NCBI GenBank assembly: GCA_940671915.1 | Contig: CALNVZ010003426.1 | Span: 48,637,580 to 48,701,579, forward strand | Source: Paracentrotus lividus | Taxonomy: Eukaryota > Echinodermata > Echinoidea > Camarodonta > Echinidae | DNA: 64,000 nt | Direction: 5' to 3' | Part shown: positions 10,978 to 21,900 of the stretch, piece after piece | How the letters are laid out: every line of letters begins with the position of its first letter | Numbering within the stretch: the first letter of the stretch is position 1 | The notes under the pieces: model-generated | What the model was told of the DNA's origin: nothing | The model's database searches: none | Seen by the model: only the letters and a program-made list of their open reading frames with translations | Position numbers and translations under genes: made by a program

Positions 10978-12401
10978 TAGGTGCAATAACGTTTGCATTA
11001 GAGAGTGTGAAATGGGGTAGAAGACATCGTCCTCACTATACCTTCAGTAGTTTGATCAATCTCCCATACCCTCCATCAGAATCCAGGCAATCGCTTCTAA
11101 TGTTTAATCAGCGCTTGCCGAACCCTCCATCCAGGAAACCTATAATTCCTTCCGATTCCAGTAAAGCAAGTCTGGAAGAAAAAGATGACTGTATCAAGCA
11201 CCTGTTAACAGCATCTGTTCCTTTTGTAAATGAGTTGCATTAAACAGATAGAGGAAATATTAAGGTTAGATATTTGCTTTTATAAAGAGGTCAATTGGAA
11301 TAGAGATGATATAGTCATATAATTTGATAGTGCTCCGGAGAAAAAATGTTAAGCGAACCAGAATATTCTGTGGACAGTTAAAAGGTGAAAGTGTCAATGA
11401 ATATTATATTACCCTGAGCAGTTCATCTTCATAATTTGACTCCATTCTTGAGAATCATTGCATGTTCTTTGAATATTCTATGAAAAAGATCAGCTTACTA
11501 TTAAAGTTATTAAAAATGTTTCTTCGTGAATTACCTTATAACTGGGTTTAAAAAAAAGACGTCTAGTGGAATTTTTTTAATTGCTGACCTGTAAATGATG
11601 ACCATGACAAACAGAAACTTTGAGAGCACCCTTCCAATGTCTCGTTGTTATTGATGTAATTCTAATGATCGGTAATAGGAACATGAGGAAGTAATTCAGT
11701 AGCGTTTTTATGTTATCAGTTGTTTCCTATTGATAAGAATAGAAGTAGAGCAGCAGGCACAATAAAATTGGAAATGGCAAATAAACTTGAACTGAGAAGC
11801 TCATAAAAAAACTCTTTAACCTAAAAATTGTGCCACTAACTCTCAAAAATGTTATTGCAAATATGTTTTATGGAGTCAATCTTTTAACGACCCTGGATTA
11901 TTATTCAGCCAAATATGATTTACAATACAAATTACATTTTTCATATTTATAATCCTTTTTTTGTGCGGGTGATATTTTTAAATATTGAAGTCTACATGTA
12001 GGCCCGCAGTATGTTTACTGCATAAGAAATGAAATGACGAAAAGAATATTTAGAGGGAAAATGCTAAATGGCTTTGGTGAACATCTTTTTGTACACTTAT
12101 GAATGGATTTGCTCAATGTGTAGGCCTACCATCTTTTTTTGTTTAAGTTTTGTTCTATACTTTGGTCTAAATTATTCTATGTGAGCATTCTGTTGTCTAA
12201 TTGAGGTGGGAAACTTTATTTCTCTGGAAACGCCCATGTCTGTAATATTGTGAGTATCGATAAGATGTCAACTTCTGACACGGGCATAGCACCATTAGTT
12301 CTTCCTGTTCACGACGCCAAAGATACAATTTTAAAAAAATAACATCATATACTATTTTCATTGTTTATAAAGTCTAATTTTTAGAATTTATATTACTGCT
12401 A
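10978..12401. other. No gene supported
   Basis: A 78-codon open frame at 11007-11243 has no recognised domain. The rest is AT-rich without motifs or repeat ends. Confidence 0.45.
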
Positions 12402-13373
12402 ATGGTGGTATCTCACTTGCCATTAGACGGATTTGGGACTACTTTGGTTTCGAAACTTGTTGCAGAGACAGAAGAAAAAAAGTATCAGAGAGGTCTCTGC
12501 GACAAAAAAAATGTATATCGGAGACGTTTCCACGTTGGAAAAAAGTTTTGGAGACATCTCGGCAAAACGATATACATGTCCCACTAGTATTTTGGATTTC
12601 AAATTAAACAGAGAATTGCTTTATTTCTCTAGGCCTAAGTGCTTTTGACTTGAAATTTATGCTGCTTTTCATATCACTAATGCCTCCACCGCGGTCTGGA
12701 AGAATCATTCTCTTTTATTTTCAAGAAGCACATGAATTTGGTAAACCTGTTCAGTTGATGGGTGTTATTTGTTTACTAGAGAGATGATCTTTTGTCCCTG
12801 AATGTTTGATCCTTGCCACCTTTCACCAGTTTTCTCACTCACTGATTGATATATCAGTCAGGGGCAGATGGGAGGACACCGAGAGGTGCTGCTCTCTCGG
12901 ACCACACTTTCAAAATACTCTGTTTAATGATCTCACGTGCCATGAGGTGGGTTTGAGACTAGTTTGCAACTCCATCTCAGAGACGTCTTCTGAATCTCTG
13001 CAGCGTCTCACGAGTCTTTGCGACGTCTCTGGGTCTCGGAGATGTCTATTCAGGTCCTTTAAAGGTGGTATCTCACCTTCCATGACATTGGTTTAAGACT
13101 ATAGTCTGCAACTCCATCTCGGAGACGTCCCCTAAGTCTCTGCAGCGTCTCATTAGTCTTTGTGATGTCTCATGACTTGCAGACCAAAGTTTCAAAATAG
13201 TCTGTTCATGGTGGTATCTCACCTGCCATGAGGCGGGTCTCAGGCTAGTCTCCGTCTCAGAGATGTCTTCTGAGTCTCTGCAACGTCTCATGAGTCGCTG
13301 GAAAATCAAACATGTTCATATCTATATGAGATTTTTGCCATCTCAGACATCTCCTCAAAAGTTATACCACCTT
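12402..13373. mobile_element. Composite of GGTGGTATCTCAC repeat family
   Basis: It opens with GGTGGTATCTCACTTGCCAT and closes with the complementary TTATACCACC, so it is bounded by inverted ends. Inside, direct copies begin with TCTCACNTGCCATGA-type words at about 12931, 13071 and 13217, periods near 140-146 bp. Each unit is rich in GTCTCNGNGACGTCTC words. No protein is encoded. Related pieces are at 6668-7050, 26199-26260 and 46848-47535. Confidence 0.65.
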
Positions 13374-13904
13374 AACTGCTTACACAATGAATTAGCCAGA
13401 TCAGAGAATATTATTAGGTTTTTTTTATTTTCTCTCACTTAATAGCACGCTAAATTGCACAAAGAGTCTGCACTTATTTCCAAAATATTGGGCTATTTTG
13501 TGGTTTAATTTGTTCTTTGAACGGGCGAATAAACCGATGAATTGAGTGGAGTTTCACCAGCCCGAAGCTTAAATCAGATGCCATCATGCATGTGCACAAT
13601 GTTGGGGTTCAAGTCGAAGTAGTTTGTAAAAACTCGCTTTATAGCAGACTTTAGGCTTTTCCCTATGATTCTCCCGAAGAAACACCCTTTGAGGACAAAC
13701 TCTGTTGAGCAAGTCTGACTTTTGAAACCCTGATGCTTATGAGGCAACGGTGGTTCGACAGTAGAGGTGCTGCACTGCCTAATGTGTAGGTTACCAGAGT
13801 AACCTATACTTGGCCAAGACTTGCCCAACATAGCACATGTAACAACTTCATAACAGGTTATTAAAGGTTATTGGTTATATGACAAGAAGTCATGAGACCT
13901 GTGC
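13374..13904. other. No gene seen
   Basis: Unique sequence between two repeats. A minus-strand frame at 13574-13831 has no recognised domain. Confidence 0.45.
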
Positions 13905-14128
13905 CCTGTATCACAAAGATTTATGATTGATAAAAAGATTTTTTTCTTGGTAGCCTCATTTTGAATGCAGGTACAGGCATGGATTATGATTGGGATATTA
14001 TTAAGATTAGGGATAGGGCTAGGGTTAGGATTAAGATCATCAACTTTGGAGCACCTGTCCATGATGAGGCTATGGAGAAAAAAATCAATCGTAACTTTTT
14101 ATCAATCATAAGTCTTTGTGTTACACCC
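13905..14128. mobile_element. Short MITE with telomere-like core
   Basis: Left arm TATCACAAAGATTTATGATT-GATAAAAAG and right arm CTTTTTATCAATCATAAG-TCTTTGTGTTACACC are near-perfect inverted repeats of about 35 bp. The centre (around 14006-14035) is a degenerate TTAGGG-like run, GGGATAGGGCTAGGGTTAGG. The target duplication is not clear. Confidence 0.65.
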
Positions 14129-14749
14129 CACTGGTCTTGACTGGAGGCTATATTGTCAAGGAATCATTGTTTACATAGCAACTGGTTCACTGTGTACATT
14201 GTGGAGATGATTTTGATCCTGTCATATCATTGTTCCATTATGACAATTGTTTGTTTTCTGTCAGGCTTGGAATGTTGTCGGTCCCACCTTGTTCCTCTTC
14301 ATGTCCGATGGTGTTGATTCGTAAAGCATTGTAGGCGTAGCTTGTGAGATGCCTCTGTTAGACCACCGATTTGCAGAGCTTAGAGCTAACATTTGGAACA
14401 TACCAAATTGTTTCAAAGGTTGCTTGATAATTACCTGGGAACAGAACAATCTCAACCCATTCCAAGAAACTTTAAGCAAAATTAGGGGTGTGTGTTAGGG
14501 GCATTATAAATTAGAGAAAAGCTTTTTAAAAAATTAGTGATAGGGATTACATTGTAAGGTAATAATGGTTATGGGTCTTTTTTTTTTCTTATCTTTTTTG
14601 GGGGCTGTTGTTCAAAATAGGTGGGTCGGGCGAACATTACTACAGCTGAACAACCCATAGAATGATGAAAACAATTTTTTGCAATATTAGCTTTTCACCA
14701 ACAAAAGCAGGCAGACAGCCACAGTAAAATGCCCCAGCCAAGTGACCCA
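14129..14749. other. No gene seen
   Basis: AT-rich spacer with a T run at 14577-14588 and no recognised coding or repeat signal. Confidence 0.45.
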
Positions 14750-15430
14750 ACAAGTTTTGATCATCATGCTGGAATATCCATATGCGAATTTGTTTTCATC
14801 GTCTGCCATTGGAACCTTATTGTCAATGAAAAAGTACCCAGATATCTGCTCCCCATATGTTTTCAGTAAAGGAAGATTCTTACCATTTCAAGATATCTGG
14901 AGTAATTTTTCCCAACCAGTTTTGATCATGCTAGAATCTCCATTTGTGAATCTGTTTTTATCGTTTGCTAGGGATGCCCCATTGTTGTCAATGCTTCTTA
15001 AAAGAAAGTACCCAGATGAATGCCCTCACCTATGTGTATAAAATAAAGTTGTTAGGATTCTTACCATTTCAAGTTCATCAATTTAGTATGGCCAAATGGG
15101 GCATCAACACTGAAGAACGGCCAGTATGGGAATGCAGAGAGGAGGAGACCATGAGTCACCTTCTACAATGCCCTCTTCTGCCCATTCCCTGTTCCCCAGC
15201 TGATCTTTCGCCTAATGGGAACATCTGTATTCAGTACTTAATGGGTAGAGTTCAATTTCAGATTTTGATTCAGTTTCAGACTCTAATTCCTCTAAAAAAC
15301 ATAAACATATTATCTTTCAAATATAGACAGATATAATTGATACAATCGGACAGAACATTTAGAGAAAGGACTCGAGGAGGAGAGGAAGAAGAAGAAGCTG
15401 GTTAAATTGGTCTTGAGATCAGTGACCTCT
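14750..15430 (+). pseudogene. C-terminal fragment of a non-LTR retrotransposon
   Basis: The frame around 15085-15230 reads MAKWGINTEERPVWECREEE then TMSHLLQCPLL, the Cys/His-containing region found near the C-terminus of some non-LTR reverse transcriptases (WG..., then C...H...C). One expected cysteine appears as Trp (VWEC). Further on, DIIDTIGQNI and a basic RKDSRRRGRRRS tail (about 15335-15405) match the usual end of such proteins. Upstream, 14750-15060 is a diverged direct duplication with a period of about 165-182 bp. No RT catalytic core is present. Confidence 0.6.
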
Positions 15431-15600
15431 ATAGTCAGTGACCTTCACCTGTATCAGTCATGTCCATATCCACTGATGATGCCCCAGGAGGGCCGGGTTG
15501 CCTAGCAACACAAAGCTAGTAAATCTAAACAAGGAGGCCTATTAACCTCTGCCTCCCAGCGGATGATACAGTGATTATGGAATCATCTTGACATAGAACG

Positions 15601-15910
15601 TGCGGTTGGGTGGATTCCAAATCTCTGTGTTCCAAACTCCTTTTGAGGACTGTCATTTTTTGTTGGGCTAATTGGCCATGCTATGTTGATTAGTTCTTCG
15701 ATCAATTTGCATTATTTTCCATGTATATTATTGTAAGCTTTTATAGTTTGGCTTAAACCATTTCGAATTGAATTTAATTAAATTGAAAGTGGAACGTGTG
15801 GTTTGGTGGATTCCAAAGGTCTGTTCTAACCTCTCTTTGGTCCTGTCATTCTTTGTTTGGCTAATTGGCCATGCTTTGTTGATCAGTACTTTGATCATAT
15901 CTACAAATGG
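15601..15910. repeat. Two diverged direct copies, offset ~196 bp
   Basis: TGGATTCCAAA...CTGTCATT and TTTGGCTAATTGGCCATGCT recur from about 15601 and again from about 15797. They follow the retrotransposon fragment and may be its duplicated 3' region. Confidence 0.6.
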
Positions 15911-18578
15911 ATCTTTGCATTTTACTAAGTTATTGCATTTATTTATGGATTGTTTCTTTCCTGGGGACCTTGTAATGTTGTATTCAATTGACTTCTTATT
16001 GAAAAATCATCTACAACACTTGGAATCCAGTTTACTTGTCGCTATGTGGGGCAAGCATGTTTCAAGCTTTCAGGTTGTTTAGAACAACATTTGTTCTAAG
16101 TATACATAGTTATATTAGTAAACAGGTCTATTTTTAAAACTTCAGTATTGCCTTTGTGTTGTAATTTCTGTATTGTGACATATGGTTTAGATATCGTTGA
16201 GCTTTACTCTACATAAGGACAAGGGGAGGCTTCTGGTAGCATGCCAATTGACCAAACATGAGACTGTTATTACAACATTGAATCACTTCTACAGAGTATG
16301 CTGAGTACATGGAAACATTTAAAATGCGCTTAGAAATGGTTCAATGGGAAGTGAAATTAGAACATGATCTTGTGGGATTAGTGATGCCCTGAAAGTGAGG
16401 AATCATGAATGTATTCTCACTCTCGCTCTGATAATTGCAAAATTTCGATCAAGTATTTTGAGAAATTTATTAATAACAGGTAGGTATCAACCCAATGTGT
16501 ATCTCACATTTCATGTGTTATGTTCCAGTGTTCTTGATTGGTAGGGAATTGGGAGCGGTTGGAGAGAGGCTGGAGTGGGTTCAGGAGAGGTGCCGTACAG
16601 GACAGGAACAGGGGAGGATCCAACTACATAAAAATATACAGTGCAAACGTACACATGAGCAAACAAGTACAAATAAAGTTATATGGAATTGGAAAGTGTA
16701 CACACAGACATTGGCTTCTAAAATACCAAAGTTGGAAGTTGTGGGGTGACATTTGTGCAAGTCCCCATCCCAAGGACTTTAGAAGTTTAAGATTGTCAAT
16801 GAATATTCCCCCCTCCCCCTTGGGATACCTCAAATAAGACAGAGACAATCATTCTAGCTGCAAATAGGTCTGACATCATATGTAATACATTAAAAACAAG
16901 AATGACTTCTGAAGGATGAACTATCAGCTGAAGAAACACCTGATTGTTTAGAGGACTTATAGGAGACCTTCACGTCCTATTAACTCTATACACAATACAA
17001 CCTAGCATCTCTGATCAGTAGTGACATATCTTATACCAATCTCAATGGGATTGATCTAGTTTAATATGTATGAAATTGTCTCATTAGAGCTAGTAGGGTA
17101 TTAACCCTTGTGTTACTGAAATTAGTCGGCAACTTTCTTGCTCTCAGCAGCTAAAATATAGCAGTGCCCTATCTGGGGGGGGGGGGGGTTTATGGGGTTA
17201 ACCCCCCCCCCCCCACTGCCAAAAATCCCCAAAAAGACAAAAGAAGAAAAGATTATCAGAACTGTCAAGGGGGGGGGGGGGGACTCATTGTCGCATGGCT
17301 CACTCTTTCGCAGCACAAGTTCATCAGGTCACTCCCCACCCTCGCCTCCTTGGAAAAAAGCTAGGTCTACCACTGTAGGCCTATAGATATGTTTTCGCCA
17401 GCCCTATCTAAGCTAAACGTTGTCTTATGCGAGAAAAAATTACTGGGCCTAATTACCTCGCTAGCTTGCGCATAGAGAGCACGCCAACTAGCGACTAGCT
17501 TGTGACTGGCATGCAGTTCACGAAATATGTTGACAAGGGAAGATTTCATTCTCTCAAATTTCACAAAATTGTGCCTGCAAGCTTGCATGGGTCCACGTTA
17601 GCAACCCTGCAAGCATGCAGACCTGCAATCCTGCAAGCTTTTTAGCCTGGAAGTTATTTGGATCTACACAATTTGAGCTTCATACTTCAGACAGAACATG
17701 TTTCGAAAAGTTATGAAAATAGAATGTTTTCTGTACTTTTTGTCTCTCACCAGCATTCTTCATAAGTTCCCGGTATATTGATTATTTATTTGATCATGGA
17801 CCTGTGCTTGTGAAGAAGATGCACCTAAGAGTGCATTTACTTTTGTCGGCATGTCAACAACTTCACTTATCTCTTTCTTTTGACAACAAGGCTATAGGCG
17901 TGAAAAGTCGCTGAGTTGCCCTCCATGTGGTGTTATCTTCTCTGCGTCTAGTCATGCACCAAGGTTAAATCATTCCTAGGTCTTCTTCTATTTCAAACAG
18001 GATATTATTTGGCTTGCTTGTATAACACATTTGTTTTGTATAAATGAGTTATGAAAAGCATTGTTTGTTCAATGATCATGGTCTATTTGAAAGTACAGGG
18101 CCAATCACCTTTTCCCAGTGGGGTTGACAAACTGAAGGGGTGTTGCACAATAGGTATGTTGGTATAAAGCTGTAAGGATGCACTGCTGTGGGACATAAGT
18201 TGTCTGGATTATAGTTTCCAGATTTATCAAGAAAAATATGAGTATTCTGATCTTATTCTCTAAAATACAGTGAATTATTATTTTTTTTTTTTAATGTTTG
18301 AAGATTTATTATTTTGTTTTTGTTTAAACTGTTTTCTGGTTTTACCCCTTAAATCTTTCACCATGGATAAATTGGGCACCTATCTATGACCACATTTTAT
18401 AGGAAGAGACAGATGATCATCATAAACAATCGTGAATGCTGAACACACAGTGAGGCTATTCATATTTATATAAGCCGTCTTATATTCATCGAATGCAACT
18501 TTAATTTGAGATCATAATCTACTTGTAAAGAATAAAATATTTTAAACAATATTTTCATGTGATCCTACCCCCACACAG
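15911..18578. other. No gene seen; upstream of transporter coding exons
   Basis: Probable 5' intron if the 9732-9835 exon is real. Overlapping frames at 16495-16848 have no recognised domain. 17572-17640 contains repeated CTGCAAGCTTGCA-like words. A T run lies at 18280-18291. Confidence 0.45.
17175..17281. repeat. G14 / C13 / G14 homopolymer cluster
   Basis: A run of 14 G (17175-17188), then 13 C (17202-17214), then 14 G (17268-17281). The first pair can fold into a hairpin; all are prone to length errors. Confidence 0.85.
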
Positions 18579-18652
18579 GTAACTGAGCACCTACTCACAA
18601 GCACCGTTTGATCAGGCAACTTGCAGGAGCACTACAGACACGCCTCATCACG
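18579..18652 (+). other. 5' UTR part of first coding exon
   Basis: The sequence TACCCCCACACAG ending at 18578 is a good splice acceptor. The following 74 bases contain no ATG before the chosen start, consistent with 5' UTR continuing from an upstream exon. Confidence 0.5.
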
Positions 18653-18929
18653 ATGGGCGACGTAGACCAAGTCGAGAGCGGGAAGCAGGAGTATACCTTG
18701 AGGCCAAGGAACCGGGATTGGAAGGAGAGGGCCAAGGTGTGGTTCAGACGGAACCTGTTGATCATCTTCACCGTAGTGTCAGTACTGGCTGGGGTCTTCC
18801 TTGGGATGGGGTTGAGGAGCGTTGAGCCTTCTCCAGATGCTATCCTCCTGATCGGTTTCCCTGGTGATGTGCTCATGAGAATGCTCAAGATGCTCATCCT
18901 TCCGCTTATTGTCTCCAGCTTGATCACAG
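18653..18929 (+). CDS. SLC1A2-like: SLC1A2-like coding exon 1
   Basis: Encodes residues 1-92 plus one base: a charged cytoplasmic N-terminus ([14 protein letters not shown]), TM1 and most of TM2, ending ...IVSSLIT. The donor is ACAG|GTGAGT. The frame is open further upstream but has no other ATG. Confidence 0.92.
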
Positions 18930-21900
18930 GTGAGTTCACCTCAGAGTCATAATGACTCAAGTATGATTATGATGACTCCATTTTATGATGACTCAAATGA
19001 ATATGGCTCAACTTGGTCATGACTCAACTGAGTTAGGCCTACAATGACTCCAATGAGTTAATATGACTCAACTGAGTTACTATGAATCAACTAAGTTGAT
19101 ATTACTCAACTGAATTACTGTGACTCAACTGAGTTAATATGACTCGACTGAATTACTGTGACTCAACTGAGTTAATATGACTCGACTGAATTACTGTGAC
19201 TCCACTGAGTTACTATGACTCGACTGAATTACTGTGACTCAACTGAGTTACTATGACTCGACTGAATTACTGTGACTCAACTGAGTTAATATGACTCTGC
19301 TGAGTTTATAATAATCAAGTGAGTTATAACTACTCAAGATGGTCAAAAATGACTCATGTCAGTGACATAACACAAATTGCACAAATGGATTAAATTGGGT
19401 CAAAAATGACTGAAGGTTAGGGACTCAACTTGAGACAGCTTTTTCAAGTGGACCTTAGCTTATTATTGTCAGTAAAATCACTTGACTTGTGTTGCATGCT
19501 AACAGCATTTTGACTCGACAGATAAAGTTGTTAACTTATACCGACTCAACGGGACAAAAGAGTATCATTTCAAAACTTCTCAAGAAACCATCTGGTTGAA
19601 AGACATCTCTTGATTTCAGAAGATTACAAGAAGGAGTCTATTGTGATTGAAAAAATACATTTCAAATCAAGGTTAGGGAGATATTTTGTATAGTTCTTTC
19701 AATTAGGTCCATAAGCTTTATGACAAACCGAGCAGTAAGTTGGGCCTGATTTTGTGTTACATTTGAACAATTGAGTAACATCAATGAACTTTGGTACAAT
19801 ACCTAAAATGCTGTATTTGAAATGTTTTTCATATTTTCTGAATTGTGTTGTCCAATGTGTGGGGATCATGCCAATTAACTTGTTATCATGAAAGATCTTA
19901 AATATTTAGCACATAGTATGCGCTCATTTTTAAAAGGAGAACCGGATAGCAGAATTGCCTTGTGCTAACACAACCTGGTGTCTCATCATAACATGAGTTT
20001 GACTGTACAGTGTATCTAAATTTCTTTCTATCTTCCTTTTTTCAATGTACAGGTCTAACCGGCCTTGATGCCAAATCAAGTGGGAAGCTTGGTGAAGGCC
20101 CTGCTGTACTACTTTCTGTACGACCTGCATCGCCGTCGTCATCGGGATCATCTCGTAGTGGCCATTCGCCCAGGAAGAGAGAACTTCAAGAAGAATCTTG
20201 GAGATGGAGATCAAAAACAAGAGCTCACCACCTTGGATGCATTCCTTGATCTTCTCAGGTATCAAAACTTACTTATTTTATACAACCATTCTGATTGGTT
20301 AATAGTGAAAATTTCATGCAAGAAGTCTATGCAACAAGGATCTATCTAATAAATTTACTCCATTTCATACATATCTCTATAAATGACTGTTCTTCTAAAA
20401 ATGTTATTACATGCATTCTTAGAAGAACACTAGCACAGGGACATCTTGAAATCCGCTTATTTCTATTTGAATGGAGGGTAGTAACAACAAATCCCTCCAT
20501 TATCCCCACTTTAGAAATGGCTCCTCCTCGATCTTAGGGCCTGAGGTGGTGTTTCTTTTCATGTGTGACACCTGTATAAATCAACCACTTGTTGCTAATA
20601 GGCCAAGATGTGTTCACGTTCTACCTTATTATCTGCAAGAAGTTTTGCAGCCAGACCCGGCTGCCTTCACAAAATTATTCTTTGTTGGATTTAATGACAT
20701 TGCTCCTGCGATGACGATTGTTTCTGCTGTAAACTCCATACACTTATCAAAGACTAACTTCAACTTCAACTTTACTTACACTGAAGCAAACTTAAAACCC
20801 CATTGCACCCATAACAATAGGCCTACATCTTAGACGAAATAAAGGCCGGAGCAATAGTTGCAAGCAAATGTATTGTCAACTTTGTCAGTATGATGAACAT
20901 GTATATATAGCTTTGAAGAACAACGCTGATTGCTGTACTTTTAATATGAAAATCTATCAGCTTGTACAGCAAAAACAATGTTGTTTGTCCAAACGTAATG
21001 CAAAATTATAATGAATTTACCACACATACCAGGAAAATTCTGTTTAGTTGCAAATATTCACATACTGTCACCAAATAGGTGCATGTATGATTTATTATAT
21101 AACTCATGCTAAGAATGTTTAATAATCCTGTCCTCTGATTGGTCAAAAGTCTGGTCATAGTTTTAGCCAGGCCTGGCCAGGGAGGCTGAGCGTTCAATAG
21201 TCATCGTTCAATAGTCGTTTTCAATAGTCATTTTTTCAACGGCAGTCAAATGCTGATACGATCCGTGTTTTGTGCGAGCGCAGACACCGTATATTCGCAA
21301 TTAATGCAATACATTTTGAAATGTATAGACTACAATGTATTTATTATATTTGGTAAGTATCAGAACCTTTCATTGATTCATGTTTTTGTTTTTGTTTTGT
21401 TCAGTATGCTAGGCATACACTGTAGTTGTTTTTAAAGCCTCGACTGGGGGGCCTTCCATCCTACTATGACCCCTCAGCTAAATGGACGTATGACCGGAGA
21501 AAAACAAAACATGTCAGAGTTTTTCTTCGTTATATAAAATAAATAGTGACTGCCTTAATATTCGGGGCATAGTTGTTTCTAAAGGCTCTCGGGGGCCTTC
21601 CATCCAGCTATGACCCCTCGGCAAGCCTCGGGGTCATAGCTGGATGGAAGGCCCCCTCAAGCTTTAGAAACAACTATTGCCCCTCATGGCATTCACTATA
21701 TCTATAATATAACACCATGATATATTTAGAGCCAAAAGCCCTAACCAACAAATAGGCCTTGGATCTTGGTTAGGCCTGACGCACATTTGCGGTTGATGTA
21801 ATCGGGGACATGCCTTAGTTTGTTTAATTAGGATGTAATCATGTGACTCAAAAAGAACATGGCATGAAGATTTGATCAAGGGCATGACGTTAAACGTCAT

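Noticed and set aside
10356-10998. Long leucine/threonine/tyrosine-rich open frames
   Set aside because: They are direct translations of the AGT/AGC triplet array; every frame of such a repeat stays open.
11007-11243. 78-codon Pro/Ser-containing frame
   Set aside because: No recognised domain, no splice signals that would tie it to a gene.
13981-14040. Telomere or chromosome end
   Set aside because: Only a few degenerate TTAGGG-like words inside a MITE, with genes on one side and no array.
18608-18652. Transporter start upstream of 18653
   Set aside because: The open frame upstream begins with TTG, not ATG; the first ATG is at 18653 and has a good Kozak context.
18595-18960. 121-codon minus-strand frame
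   Set aside because: It is the antisense shadow of transporter exon 1.
18950-19375. CRISPR-like spaced repeats
   Set aside because: Units are directly tandem with no unique spacers, lie in a spliced animal gene intron and have no cas genes nearby.
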